Assembly: GCF_003315245.1 (NCBI RefSeq)
Contig: NZ_QNRT01000002.1
Coordinates: forward strand, 1,315,190 to 1,379,189
Origin: Arenicella xantha
GTDB taxonomy: Bacteria; Pseudomonadota; Gammaproteobacteria; Arenicellales; Arenicellaceae
Direction of reading: 5' to 3'
Length of the DNA: 64,000 nucleotides
Shown: piece after piece, positions 16,576 to 25,727 of the stretch
Layout of the letters: each line of letters opens with the position of its first letter
Numbering within the stretch: the first letter of the stretch is position 1
The notes under the pieces: generated by a model
What the model was told of the DNA's origin: nothing
Databases searched by the model: none
The model's input: only the letters and a program-made list of their open reading frames with translations
Made by a program: the position numbers and the translations under genes

Positions 16576-16707
16576 TCTTAAAGGGCTCTGATCCCTTAAG
16601 ATTACTTTGCGGCCATTCAATGAAGAGGCAATGGCAACGCAAGACACCGTACCTGCGTTTAACGACTTGCACCGTAAAACACGTTGTTGGTGATTAGCAG
16701 ATTGCCG

Positions 16708-17349
16708 CTACAGCCCTTTTTCGTCAAGGAGCTTGTCTAGATTCTCCAGAAAGTTCAGGTATGCCCTTTCATAAGCCAGTTTCCAATTAGCGTCACTTGC
16801 AACCTGTCCCTTATTGATACCATAGCCTGTCACATCGACAGTTACATTTTCGGAAGATGAGTCAAATTCAATTTGAGTTTGCAAATCTGACTCAAAACTA
16901 ACCGACCACATCCCCGGTGAAAACCAAGCCCAAAATTTCGCTATGTCGACAGTGACATGATTAGGGGCATTTTCGTCATCAACTACATTATAGCCACGAC
17001 TTTCAAAGCCGATAGTTAATAACTCCCGAACTTTGTCTTGAACGGTTTGACCTTCAGGTAGCGCAACGTCACCCATTGCAGCACCATAGCCATTTCTTTG
17101 CCGGCCAATCAGGGTTGACAGCTTATCTTGAGAAGTGGCACTTAAATCGCCTTTAACCGAGGGAGTGGAAGGGGCTCGAGGTTTCTGTTCGAACGCCCTT
17201 TTGTCGTGTATTTCGGAAATATAGATTGCTCCGGTCACGTTTTTTTCATTACTGTATTGAGGGATATCAAGATCAATATTTCGAGTGCCTGTTACGCATC
17301 CAGTTAACGTAAAAATAGCCAGCAGGCATACAATTTGAATTTTTTTCAT
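16708..17349 (-). CDS. Lipoprotein, YajG-like in layout
   Basis: 213 residues. A lipoprotein signal with lipobox LTGC puts the lipidated cysteine at residue 18 (FTLTGCVTG). The mature part has early beta strands (GAIYISEIHDKRAF), a helix VQDKVRELLTIGFESRGYNVV and later strands VTVDIAKFWAWF and VTVDVTGYGINKG, resembling the YajG family of periplasmic lipoproteins. That assignment is by pattern only. An unusual low-complexity loop (about 58-75) separates the first strands. It sits between repeat copies D and E with its own upstream gap. Function unknown. Confidence 0.55.
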   Translation of the reverse strand: MKKIQIVCLLAIFTLTGCVTGTRNIDLDIPQYSNEKNVTGAIYISEIHDKRAFEQKPRAPSTPSVKGDLSATSQDKLSTLIGRQRNGYGAAMGDVALPEGQTVQDKVRELLTIGFESRGYNVVDDENAPNHVTVDIAKFWAWFSPGMWSVSFESDLQTQIEFDSSSENVTVDVTGYGINKGQVASDANWKLAYERAYLNFLENLDKLLDEKGL

Positions 17350-17464
17350 GGGTTATCCTTTTCTAAAATATTGATGAAATATTAGTGAGCACAAAATTTA
17401 CGCTGCGAGCCCGCGCTTGTGAAACCCTTCCGAACGAAACGGAGGTGTTTTACGTAACGGCTTT

Positions 17465-17518
17465 GAGTATTCCACAGCCGGTCATTTGGCGCAAACCTGC
17501 CCTAAGCGGACACTCATT
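17465..17518. repeat. Intergenic repeat copy E
   Basis: GAGTATTCCACAGCCGGTCA at 17465, then TTTGGCGCAAACCTGCCC and AAGCGGACACTCATT. It shares the GAGTATT start with copies B and C, the CCACAG..GTCATTTGGCGCAAA block with copy D, and the GCGGACA..TCA end with copy A, so it links all copies into one family. Confidence 0.65.
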
Positions 17519-17596
17519 AATTTCACTCTGGCCCCATTAATTTCATCGCAACGTACCAAAGCCCCAAAACTTGATGCTTATCTCGAGATAACAAAA

Positions 17597-18973
17597 TTAT
17601 GGCGCTCCAAGCAACAATTCAACGTCGAACCCAGTAAGGTCGAACTCCTTGATCCAGACTGCAGCGAGGTTGGACGATGTCGTAAGAGGCGCGGCGCCTA
17701 TGTTGGTTATATACGTTGGGTCTCCTACCAGACCAGAGTCGCAACTATTACACTGAATTTCAATTCGCCAGAGCTCTGAAGTGCTATCGGTCGGAGCAGC
17801 AACATCAAAGATTATTTCGTTGTCTCCAGATTCAGGGTAGTAGAAAAAGGAGAACGATTCAGGGATACCAAATCCGCTGACCACTTCTGTTACAGTTACT
17901 ACTATTTGTTCACCGCCACTTGCTAAAAAACCGTTTGGAAAAGAAATTGTGCCGGTATAACGTGTTCCAGGTTCAAGTGCAATAGGTACTTCAGTTCTGG
18001 TATTGACATCAAAGTCACTCGCTCCAAAAAAGTCGGTCGTTCCAGTGACTGTGCTCCAAAAACCACCAGTAGCTAGATCCAATGCGGTACAACCCGATAA
18101 ACATTTGTACTGAATCTCTCTGGTGACAGCGTCTCCTTCAACTAAAAATGGAAGTTCATAGGGAATGCTGGAAGCGCCCTCTGGAATTGTGACCTCGATT
18201 TGACTGGTTTCGATAAATGGGCTACTAAAGTCGAAATCGAGCGGAAAAGTTTGTATTTCGACGGTGACTCCGCCTACTGGCGCAAGCAAGCCTTCTGGCA
18301 AAAGCACGTAACCATAGATCGCAGGTTCACCTTGATCACCATCGTCTTCATTCAGCAGTAAACCAATTATACCGCTTAAAGCTGGAGTAAAACCGTTAGA
18401 GGGCAAGTTAGATCCTTGCCCATTATTATTTGCTGAATCAGAGCACGATTCTGGTTGGACGTTATTAGTCGGCTCTATATTAAAATTATCAAACAGAACT
18501 TCGGAATTTGAACCGGCCGCAAAAAGAATACTCCATTGCACGAACATAGGGTCAAAACTCAAGTAGAAAGACTTGGTACACCAAAGGTTATTTGTGTCCG
18601 GCAATGACAATTCCTTTAGCCCAGTGGGTGAGTCATAAAGAATTTCCAAGGACTCGTCAACGTTGTCGAAGCGGTTATCTCTGTTGTATTTGTATTCAAA
18701 GGTCACAGTAACCGGTCGATCTACAAAGTATCCGCCAGTAACACCGGTATGCGCAGATTCCTCTATTACCTGAAGCGAAGACCCACCCTGACGATAATCG
18801 TCCTTATTCTCTATATAATGATGAGAAAAAGCTTCCCATCTTGTTTCTTCCAAAATCTTATTAATAGGTCCATTCCAAAACTGTGCATCAGCCGTATGTT
18901 GGGAAAATATCAAGACTAAGAAAATCACAGCCTTTAGGATCGGGTTATTGGGTTGTTCAATTCCGTTTGGCAT
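17597..18973 (-). CDS. Large secreted protein with carbohydrate-binding-like N-terminal domain
   Basis: 458 residues. Signal peptide (about 10-30, ending TADA/QFW), although the first ten residues before it are unusually polar, so an internal start is possible. Residues about 40-160 look like a galactose-binding-like module ending in NSEVLFDNFNIEP. An Asn/Gly-rich linker (about 170-190) is followed by beta-rich repeats of immunoglobulin-like or invasin-like spacing (VEIQTFPLDFDF, TGTISFPNGFLASGG, VVTVTEVVSGFG). No catalytic motif. The protein is probably exported and either surface attached or released. It resembles no family I can name. Confidence 0.55.
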   Translation of the reverse strand: MPNGIEQPNNPILKAVIFLVLIFSQHTADAQFWNGPINKILEETRWEAFSHHYIENKDDYRQGGSSLQVIEESAHTGVTGGYFVDRPVTVTFEYKYNRDNRFDNVDESLEILYDSPTGLKELSLPDTNNLWCTKSFYLSFDPMFVQWSILFAAGSNSEVLFDNFNIEPTNNVQPESCSDSANNNGQGSNLPSNGFTPALSGIIGLLLNEDDGDQGEPAIYGYVLLPEGLLAPVGGVTVEIQTFPLDFDFSSPFIETSQIEVTIPEGASSIPYELPFLVEGDAVTREIQYKCLSGCTALDLATGGFWSTVTGTTDFFGASDFDVNTRTEVPIALEPGTRYTGTISFPNGFLASGGEQIVVTVTEVVSGFGIPESFSFFYYPESGDNEIIFDVAAPTDSTSELWRIEIQCNSCDSGLVGDPTYITNIGAAPLTTSSNLAAVWIKEFDLTGFDVELLLGAP

Positions 18974-19222
18974 GTTTTATCGAGGAATGGCTCATTTATT
19001 TCGCCGAAAGTCTAGCACGAAACGAATTGATGGCATAAGAAGAACATCTGAGTACTCCATCAAAAAGTGCGTGCAGACCCCAGCGTTCCTTCTCATGGCC
19101 AATGACCGTTTTGAGTTTTACGGACATTGGCTGAAACCTAGCAGTCTAAAACACCAAGATCAGGTTCCAACATTTACCCCTTAGCTTATCAAGTTAACGG
19201 ATGAATGCACGATATTCCCCAA

Positions 19223-20179
19223 CTAATCAGTTTGTTTGAAGTGCTTTATGGAGAACTCAACACGTTGCTCAACACTCTGCGTTCGTCGATGAGTCAGCCC
19301 TTCAATAGCTCGCAGTCTGGGTAGAATCCCCATCCCGTTGGCCATTTGAATGGCTAATCCGGGTCGGGCATTGAGCTCTAGCACCAAGGGGCCACGGTTC
19401 TTATCTAATACAATGTCAGCCCCTAAATATCCTAGACCACTCATTTCAAAGCAGGCCGCGGACAAATGCAATAAACGCTCCCAGCCATCAATTTGGATTG
19501 CCTTAAGGTCCATGCCAGTATCCGGATGTTTACTCACTGGGCGATCATATTGCACCGCCGATCGCGCAACCCCAGTCGAAATATCCAGTCCGACGCCAAC
19601 CGCGCCCTGATGCAAATTAGCTTTACCGTCACTAGCATGAGTTGCCAACCGCAGCATCGACATCACTGGGTAGCCTTTAAACACGATCATGCGAATATCC
19701 GGCACACCTTCATGACTTAGTCCGTTGAACACCGGGTCAAACTCAATAAGCGCCTCAATCACCGCTACATCCGCCGCTCCGGCCAAACTAAATAATCCAG
19801 CGAGAATATTTGAAATATGGCGCACAATTTCATCACGCGAAACGTAATCGCCGCTGGCCTTTTTATAACCATTTTCATCGGAATGAAGAATGACCAAAAT
19901 GCCCTTTCCGCCGCTACCCTTAGCTGGCTTAATACAAAACCCCTCATGTTGTTCCAAAATTTGGAACACCTCTTCCACATCGTGTTGCATGCGCACCACA
20001 CCCAATAGGTCAGGCACGGCAATGCCATACTCAAGGGCCAAGGTCTTCGTCTTTAACTTGTTGTCCACATTCGGGAACATAGACCGATCGTTGTAGCGCG
20101 ATATATAAGCAAAATTGCGCTGATTCATACCCATTACGCCGCGCCGACGTAGCTCGAAGGGATTAGCAAAATTAAACAT
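19223..20179 (-). CDS. Alpha-L-glutamate ligase-like (RimK-type) ATP-grasp protein
   Basis: 318 residues with the ATP-grasp fold: GFCIKPAKGSGGKGILV (around 80-96) is the ATP-binding glycine loop, and LGADIVLDKNRGPLVLELNARPGL (around 257-280) contains the Mg-binding Glu/Asn pair ELNARPG. Members of this family form amide bonds, by analogy with RimK adding glutamate to a protein or peptide. It is the third gene of a tight operon: 8 bp after the 7TM gene, which itself is 1 bp after the retropepsin-like protease. This trio is conserved across Gammaproteobacteria and has been linked to osmotic stress tolerance; the modified substrate is not known to me. Confidence 0.9.
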   Translation of the reverse strand: MFNFANPFELRRRGVMGMNQRNFAYISRYNDRSMFPNVDNKLKTKTLALEYGIAVPDLLGVVRMQHDVEEVFQILEQHEGFCIKPAKGSGGKGILVILHSDENGYKKASGDYVSRDEIVRHISNILAGLFSLAGAADVAVIEALIEFDPVFNGLSHEGVPDIRMIVFKGYPVMSMLRLATHASDGKANLHQGAVGVGLDISTGVARSAVQYDRPVSKHPDTGMDLKAIQIDGWERLLHLSAACFEMSGLGYLGADIVLDKNRGPLVLELNARPGLAIQMANGMGILPRLRAIEGLTHRRTQSVEQRVEFSIKHFKQTD

Positions 20180-20187
20180 GATTACGC

Positions 20188-21684
20188 TTAGTCGTCCGTC
20201 ATAGGCTTGAAGCGACGAAGCTCTGATAAGCGATAACCGGTGTATTGCCCCATCAGCAGAATCGCGGCCATAATCAATGCGTGTACGCCCAAGAAATTAA
20301 ACGCCCAATGACGGATCAGTGCATTGTCCATCATAAGATAGGCGATCACCGCCACCAGCAGGCTGCCACCGCCCTGAACTAAAACTTCTTGACCGCCTTC
20401 TTCTTCCCACAGAATGGACATCCTCTCGATGGTCCAGGCCATAATAATCATTGGAAAAAAGGTGATGGTAAGTGCATCGGTTAGCCCCAACCTAAAAGCA
20501 ATAATCGTAAACAGCACGATAATTCCGATCACCACGATGACCACTGCCGATATCCTCGACACCAGCAGTAAATTCAGGTGCGACAAATAGGATCGAATGA
20601 CTAAGCCGGTTGATACCACCAGCAAAAAGCCCAAGACTCCATTTAATAATTCTGTTTGAATAAACGAAGTCGCAATTAATATTGGCATAAAGGTGCCGCT
20701 GCATTTAACGCCGACAATCACGCGTAAAAACACCACCACTAGCGCCCCAATTGGCAACAACAGAATCCCTTTAAATAAATTTTGCTCAGCGATCGGTAAG
20801 TTGTACAAACCAAAGTTGAACAGATCGCCATTAGCGAGTTCTGCGTTAGCCGCTTGCAACGCACTACGCGTAACCTGACTGATCGAAAAGGAGATGCTCG
20901 AGTTTTCACCACCAACCACATCCAATAACGCGGGCGAATCTTGCAGCCAAATAATAACCGGCAGATCAGGATCTAGGCCTTCAGACTGCAGGTCGAACAA
21001 CTCCCATTGCTGATTTATGTACACCTGCACTAACGGCACCAACGTCTGGTGTCGACGGCCATCTTCAAGCACCAAACCACCAACTCGCTTAGAGGGTACC
21101 GCCGCCATTTCCAGCAACTGCAAAAACACCTCGGTTCGAGAATAACGCGACAACAACATTGCGACGCTTTGATCATCAGACTGCAGCACACTTTCTAACT
21201 GCATTACCAACAACTCTCGATTGCCCGACTTTGCGTAAGCATCGTTTAGCAGGGCTTGTGCCGTGGCTTGATAAGGCTCGAGCCAAGGCTCAAACTCGGG
21301 CCGTTGAATCGGCTCGTCGACTCGCTCTTGATCACGGTTCTCTTTAAATAAGCCCTGGTAGTACAAGGTTTGTGGACCGGAAACTTGGCGTTTGCTCCAA
21401 ACCACTTTGGAGTCGGCCGCTTCACGTAGAACATGCACACCATAGGCCGGCGACGCGGTAAACTCTTCGACCAACTCAAACTCAGGGTCTTGCGGAAGGG
21501 TTAGCTGCGCACTGACGGCATCATTCTTACCAGTAAAACTGATCTCTGCCTCTATCTGCCACAGGGTAATCTGCTCACCAGTGGTTAACGGCACACCACT
21601 TTCGACGTGCCGATAGTAGATGCTGGTCAGACCAACCGCAATCAGCGTAAAGATTAGAAATAGAAATGGGCCTCTGGCTGACAA
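20188..21684 (-). CDS. Inactive transglutaminase domain fused to 7TM membrane domain
   Basis: 498 residues. N-terminal transmembrane helix (about 5-25), an extracytoplasmic beta domain (about 40-125), a transglutaminase-like fold (about 130-255) in which the Cys/His/Asp triad is not evident, then about seven transmembrane helices (about 300-490). The inactive transglutaminase part probably binds a peptide in the periplasm and the 7TM part signals or transports. It lies between the protease (stop 1 bp before its start) and the ATP-grasp ligase (8 bp after), so the three are translated as one unit. Function is inferred from context only. Confidence 0.88.
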   Translation of the reverse strand: MSARGPFLFLIFTLIAVGLTSIYYRHVESGVPLTTGEQITLWQIEAEISFTGKNDAVSAQLTLPQDPEFELVEEFTASPAYGVHVLREAADSKVVWSKRQVSGPQTLYYQGLFKENRDQERVDEPIQRPEFEPWLEPYQATAQALLNDAYAKSGNRELLVMQLESVLQSDDQSVAMLLSRYSRTEVFLQLLEMAAVPSKRVGGLVLEDGRRHQTLVPLVQVYINQQWELFDLQSEGLDPDLPVIIWLQDSPALLDVVGGENSSISFSISQVTRSALQAANAELANGDLFNFGLYNLPIAEQNLFKGILLLPIGALVVVFLRVIVGVKCSGTFMPILIATSFIQTELLNGVLGFLLVVSTGLVIRSYLSHLNLLLVSRISAVVIVVIGIIVLFTIIAFRLGLTDALTITFFPMIIMAWTIERMSILWEEEGGQEVLVQGGGSLLVAVIAYLMMDNALIRHWAFNFLGVHALIMAAILLMGQYTGYRLSELRRFKPMTDD

Positions 21685-21685
21685 A

Positions 21686-22375
21686 CTAGTTGCTCCGTAA
21701 TATCAATTTGCGACTCACATCCACCACCGCTATGTCACGAATAAAGCTTCTACCGATCAAGATTTGATAATCCAAATTTCGTCGGTCCGCGAGATTAAAT
21801 AATTGCTTCCGGTAGATTTTTCCACCAATTAGCACATCCATCTTGATCTCAAAGCGGTCCTCGGTGATCGAGCCACTTTGTTTAATCCTAACCGTATCAA
21901 ACACTGGGTATTCGTAGATCTCAGCATCTTTCTTGGTGCTTAAGGTAAAACGAATCCAGTCTTTGCCGTCGCGCTCAAAGGGCTTTAAATTATAAACCCC
22001 AAGCGACGATGTATCCGCGCCAGTATCAACCCGCGCGTTGAATCTTAAGTCTTCCTTTATTAATTTGACGCGCTCGACCTCCCCCATTATTAGCTTGCCG
22101 TCTTTAACGACTTTGGGAGCTTGCACCGGGCTAACACAACGATCAACAATCTTCGTAGTTTCCTTGACGGTTTCGAGCTTTTTCAATTCTTCAGAAAGAG
22201 TACTAATGTTCTTCTGACAGCTTTCTTCAAACGCATCGGCCAAACGACTTTCCATTCCGTCTAAGCGACTTTCCACACGCTCTAATTCGACCGCATATTG
22301 CGGGTCAGGATCAAGTTGCGAAATGCAGCCGGATAAGCCGACGGCTATTAAGAGTGGAAGAGTCAGTCTGAACAT
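21686..22375 (-). CDS. Retropepsin-like aspartic protease lipoprotein (ATP-dependent zinc protease family name)
   Basis: 229 residues. Lipobox GLSGC with Cys17 marks an outer- or inner-membrane lipoprotein facing the periplasm. A helical coiled-coil region (about 28-75, ELERVESRLDGMESRL) precedes the protease domain. The catalytic aspartate is in NARVDTGADTSSLG, D117-T-G-A, as in retropepsins, so the functional form would be a dimer; databases call the family 'ATP-dependent zinc protease' or RimB. First gene of the three-gene operon with the 7TM protein and the ATP-grasp ligase. It most likely acts on a peptide handled by those partners. Confidence 0.88.
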   Translation of the reverse strand: MFRLTLPLLIAVGLSGCISQLDPDPQYAVELERVESRLDGMESRLADAFEESCQKNISTLSEELKKLETVKETTKIVDRCVSPVQAPKVVKDGKLIMGEVERVKLIKEDLRFNARVDTGADTSSLGVYNLKPFERDGKDWIRFTLSTKKDAEIYEYPVFDTVRIKQSGSITEDRFEIKMDVLIGGKIYRKQLFNLADRRNLDYQILIGRSFIRDIAVVDVSRKLILRSN

Positions 22376-22493
22376 TGCGGGGTCGTTATTTACTTTTGCA
22401 GCTTATGGTATCGACTATTGCAAAAAATGAATAGTGGTAAGCCAATTTAAATAGATGTTAGCGAATGACACAAGACCGTCGTCATCGGCGTGA

Positions 22494-23411
22494 CTAATGT
22501 CCATTAGTGGTGAGTTGGTAGCCCGAGGTCGGGAAGTGCACATGCAGAATACCAAATTGCTTAGTGTGGCGTGCAATTACCCAACGACTGTCATCAGCGC
22601 CCACCAACAAACCGGTCACGGAGTCGCGCGCATAGTCATTAGGCTCAATACTGACACTTGCGCCAACATCAGGGTGACTTAATAACTCCGCACTTAAGCC
22701 TCGCGGCTGACTTTCTAAGGCGGTCTGAAACACGAAATCACGACTGATCTTGGCCTTGTTACCATGACCGAATGCTTTCATTCTAGCTTGCCAAGCCAAC
22801 GCTTTATCGCAACCATCAAGAAACACTCCCGGCCGGGTCAGGTCAGCAAACCACACTAGATGATAAGCGGCAAAATCGGCTAACGTAGGGGTATCACTAA
22901 ACAGGAAATCATGGGCCAACAACTGCTGTTCAAGCTCCGCTTTAAATTGATCGAGTCGGACTTCCAAATCACTACGTTTCACACGAGGCATGTTCGATGT
23001 TTTGCCTATTCCGGCTCGATCTTTCATCAACTTAACTATCTGCCAAGGCCAGTAGCGCGTAACTAACATCGCAAGTACCGACTTCGGCACGGCGGTCTGC
23101 ACAATAGCCATAAACCGTTCGGAATAGGTTTGGTCAATGAACGATTGGGCTTGCGAGGAGCAACCAGTGTAAGCTAACTCAGGACGATTGCTAAGTGCCG
23201 CAATCTCGGCCGCTATAATCCGTGTATCACAGAATAGATCAGCGCCAATTTGCGCCACAGGAATCCGCCGATAACCGCCAACTAAAGGGTCGACTATTGG
23301 CCGAGGTGGCATTGGTGGCGAAATAGCTGATTGCCATGCCAAGCCCGTATAACCGAACATTAAGCGTATTTTTTCAGAATAAGGAGATAAATCATAGTGA
23401 TGTAAAATCAA
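22494..23411 (-). CDS. Glutathione S-transferase family protein
   Basis: 305 residues. N-terminal thioredoxin-like domain: LHHYDLSPYSEKIRLMFGYTG at the start and RRIPVAQIGADLFCDTRIIA (about 48-67) holding the cis-Pro and the glutathione gamma-glutamyl binding acidic residue. C-terminal all-helical domain with TPTLADFAAYH (about 196-206). A tail of about 90 residues beyond the usual GST length ends in a beta-rich segment (VSIEPNDYARDSVTGLLVGADDSRWVI). Likely conjugates or reduces an electrophile; substrate unknown. Not obviously cotranscribed with the neighbours. Confidence 0.85.
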   Translation of the reverse strand: MILHHYDLSPYSEKIRLMFGYTGLAWQSAISPPMPPRPIVDPLVGGYRRIPVAQIGADLFCDTRIIAAEIAALSNRPELAYTGCSSQAQSFIDQTYSERFMAIVQTAVPKSVLAMLVTRYWPWQIVKLMKDRAGIGKTSNMPRVKRSDLEVRLDQFKAELEQQLLAHDFLFSDTPTLADFAAYHLVWFADLTRPGVFLDGCDKALAWQARMKAFGHGNKAKISRDFVFQTALESQPRGLSAELLSHPDVGASVSIEPNDYARDSVTGLLVGADDSRWVIARHTKQFGILHVHFPTSGYQLTTNGH

Positions 23412-23542
23412 GCAGCAACTCCTGGGACTTTAAGTCGGTAGCGGGTCGGTAGAGGTAAGTCGGTAGCGTTAATTATTGTGGTCACACAATAGTTGAAGCC
23501 TGAGTATAGCGTATTCCTAGCGGCGGTTAGATCCAACGACCG
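23412..23542. repeat. Short intergenic gap with GTCGGTAG repeats
   Basis: Around 23431-23470 the octamer GTCGGTAG occurs three times in 33 bp, twice within AAGTCGGTAGCG. This could be a small tandem duplication; no gene is seen. Confidence 0.4.
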
Positions 23543-24241
23543 CTAGCTGTTAGCATGCGCCAGGCGTGCTAGTTGCGCCGTTACTTGCCGCAGATGGCCA
23601 GATTTTACCCAGACCTTGGCATCACTACCGCCAACGATTACCTCGAGCTGCGTACCGCACGGCAGTCTTATCCAGCTGGCTTCTCGTAAGCAATGACCAT
23701 TGACTTGCAATTCACCGTCAAGGACAAACAGCTCGATTCCGTCGGGCCACGCGAAGGTCTGCGTGAAGCCCGCACGCCAATACTGTATCGACACCGACTC
23801 GAATTCGTTTTCAAACAACTGATTATGGCTAGTCGCAGACGCTGGAGACTCACTCCCGATACTTGCTGACGCTGAGACTAGTCGTATTTGCTGTGTATCG
23901 CTAGGGTCAAACTGCCAGAGCTTAACTAAAATAGTGCATCCTGTTTGTGACCCTGGCGTGTGACTAGTACCCGGCGGATTGCGTACATAAGAACCCGCCG
24001 GATAATCACCATGTTCATCTTGAAACACGCCTTCCAACACCAAGAACTCTTCGCCACCGTCATGTCTATGAGCTGAAAATTGGCTAGCCGGAGCGTAACG
24101 CACAACCGAGGTAGCACGGGCGACTTCGTCACCAACACGTTCCAGCGGTCGTCGCAGAACACCAGGCATCGGCGAGTTGACCCATTCTTGCTCAGCAGAA
24201 TGCACCACCGCCAGCGCCTGAAAATCGGCATTAATATCCAT
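23543..24241 (-). CDS. ChrR-type double cupin protein
   Basis: 232 residues with two cupin barrels. The first has the metal-binding set H58, H60, E64 (SAHRHDGGEEFLVLEG) and H94 (PPGTSHTP), as in the C-terminal domain of ChrR anti-sigma factors. The second barrel (about 150-215, WPDGIELFVLDGELQVNGH) lacks a complete His set. No zinc-binding anti-sigma N-terminal domain is present, so this is a stand-alone cupin rather than an anti-sigma factor. Probably a metal-binding enzyme or sensor related to oxidative stress; the activity is unknown. Confidence 0.8.
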   Translation of the reverse strand: MDINADFQALAVVHSAEQEWVNSPMPGVLRRPLERVGDEVARATSVVRYAPASQFSAHRHDGGEEFLVLEGVFQDEHGDYPAGSYVRNPPGTSHTPGSQTGCTILVKLWQFDPSDTQQIRLVSASASIGSESPASATSHNQLFENEFESVSIQYWRAGFTQTFAWPDGIELFVLDGELQVNGHCLREASWIRLPCGTQLEVIVGGSDAKVWVKSGHLRQVTAQLARLAHANS

Positions 24242-24275
24242 AAACAGTCAGCACTACCCAGCGAGTTTCTCGGTA

Positions 24276-25370
24276 TTAACTACTGGACGTCGCGGTACTT
24301 TCAGGTACCGCTTCGACCGACCAGCTGCGTGTGACATGCGGGTCCCACAATCGAGAGAACAGTGTTGGCAGGGTCCACACAAATAAAATCATGGCGACAA
24401 TAATGTACATCACGTAGTGATCGATAAACCACGCGCCCGCGCACAATATCAACAGCGAAATCAATGAGAAGCGAGCGGCTTCTAATCGGGTGCGTTCGCG
24501 CTTAACATAAATCTTAGCTTGGGGAACCGCCGCTAAAATTCGCTTTAGTGCATGCGTTTTAACTTTCACATTGAGAAACTCCAGCGAGTGCAGCTCGTCG
24601 TCATGCGTCGCATAAATGACATCAGAATTATGATCTGTGCTGATTTGGGTAATCTCGCCCAACGGTAACAACGTGATCTTGCTGTGCTTACTCAAATGCA
24701 CCAAATCGTTGATTGATCGACCACTTTGAAATGCACCCTGTACGTCACGCAGACATTTTTTATTAATATCAAAACACACTAAGTTGCCTTGATCGATCGC
24801 GACCACATATTTGTCGTCAACATCTAACCAACTAGATTCAGTGTAGAAACCTTCTGGCAACTTTTTCTTCGATTCACGAACCAACACAAAGCCCAGCAGC
24901 AAGTACATAAAATACGCGGCGCCGCCAGAAAATGGTAATGTCGAAATAGCATAACTGGTGAGTGAGTCATTGCGTTGCTTGGATTTCACTTGATACTCCA
25001 AGGCGTGTTCCTCAGGATTGCCAGGCTGATACAACACGGTCAGCTCTTCACCAAGCCCAGACAGCTCAAAAAAATTACTCACATCGATTCTATCTGAAAC
25101 CGTCTTGCCTTCGGCTTGGAACTCATATGCTAGCCACACGTGATCGCGATAACGCTTGCGCCCTTTTAGGTTTCGATACTCTTCCGTTTCCTCAGTAATC
25201 GATAATACAGTAGCGGTCGCCGTGTCAGCGTTGCTGGTCCACTTCAAGGACTCGTGAGACACAAAGCGGGTTAAGCTCGAAATCAGTAACACCGCCAGCA
25301 CGAAAAAAACCGCGGTAATAATCTGCACCAGAGTTTTTCGTTTTTGACCGGGCGATTTAATAATAGACAT
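24276..25370 (-). CDS. DUF3592-domain membrane protein
   Basis: 364 residues from ATG 25370, which is preceded by a strong AAGGAG; an upstream in-frame ATG at 25403 has no such site. First transmembrane helix at about 14-34, then the DUF3592 domain (about 45-125; TVLSITEETEEY, HVWLAYEFQAEGKTVSDRI, LTVLYQPGNPEEH), a second helix at about 145-163, a soluble region and a final helix pair around 310-345. DUF3592 proteins have no known biochemical role. No cotranscribed partner is obvious. Confidence 0.8.
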   Translation of the reverse strand: MSIIKSPGQKRKTLVQIITAVFFVLAVLLISSLTRFVSHESLKWTSNADTATATVLSITEETEEYRNLKGRKRYRDHVWLAYEFQAEGKTVSDRIDVSNFFELSGLGEELTVLYQPGNPEEHALEYQVKSKQRNDSLTSYAISTLPFSGGAAYFMYLLLGFVLVRESKKKLPEGFYTESSWLDVDDKYVVAIDQGNLVCFDINKKCLRDVQGAFQSGRSINDLVHLSKHSKITLLPLGEITQISTDHNSDVIYATHDDELHSLEFLNVKVKTHALKRILAAVPQAKIYVKRERTRLEAARFSLISLLILCAGAWFIDHYVMYIIVAMILFVWTLPTLFSRLWDPHVTRSWSVEAVPESTATSSS

Positions 25371-25478
25371 GCAAACTCCTTGCAGTGGAAGGTATAGTTT
25401 CACTTAATTAGAGTCGGAGTATAGCGTCTGATCTTTTAGTGTCTACTATTGCGGTGATATCACGATGCCGAACTGGGG

Positions 25479-25727
25479 CTAATCGACGGATGATTTTTGC
25501 AACTTCTCGCGCTGTCGTTGATATTCCTCATATTGCATATCACTGCCTTCCAAGCATTCCTCGTAGTCAGATGGAGGCAGTCCTTGGCAAGCTAAACGGT
25601 TGTTATACTGAAATGCATCGTATGTTCCCTGAAACGAGCACGCCGACGCAATGAACGCTACTGAACATATGAAAGCGACAAGCTGCAGCCTAATTCGAAC
25701 AGCGTAAATCTCGCACGATTTCAACAT
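25479..25727 (-). CDS. Small lipoprotein
   Basis: 82 residues. Hydrophobic segment RLQLVAFICSVAFIASAC with a lipobox-like ASAC, lipidated Cys at 30, then a Tyr/Gln/Cys-containing mature part with two further cysteines (LACQGLPPSDYEECLEG) that could form a disulfide. The start overlaps the stop of the upstream 25721-26065 gene, so the pair is coupled. Function unknown. Confidence 0.55.
   Translation of the reverse strand: MLKSCEIYAVRIRLQLVAFICSVAFIASACSFQGTYDAFQYNNRLACQGLPPSDYEECLEGSDMQYEEYQRQREKLQKSSVD

Noticed and set aside
16444..16647. 67-residue minus-strand open frame
   Set aside because: It is made mainly of repeat copy D and its flanks, with no ribosome binding site.
10448..19222. 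Integron cassette array with attC sites
   Set aside because: Gene-repeat-gene order and constant gene direction look like it, but I found no consistent R'' (RYYYAAC) and R' (GTTRRRY) core pairs, no integron integrase in the window, and the repeats are too degenerate. Kept only as a repeat-family finding.
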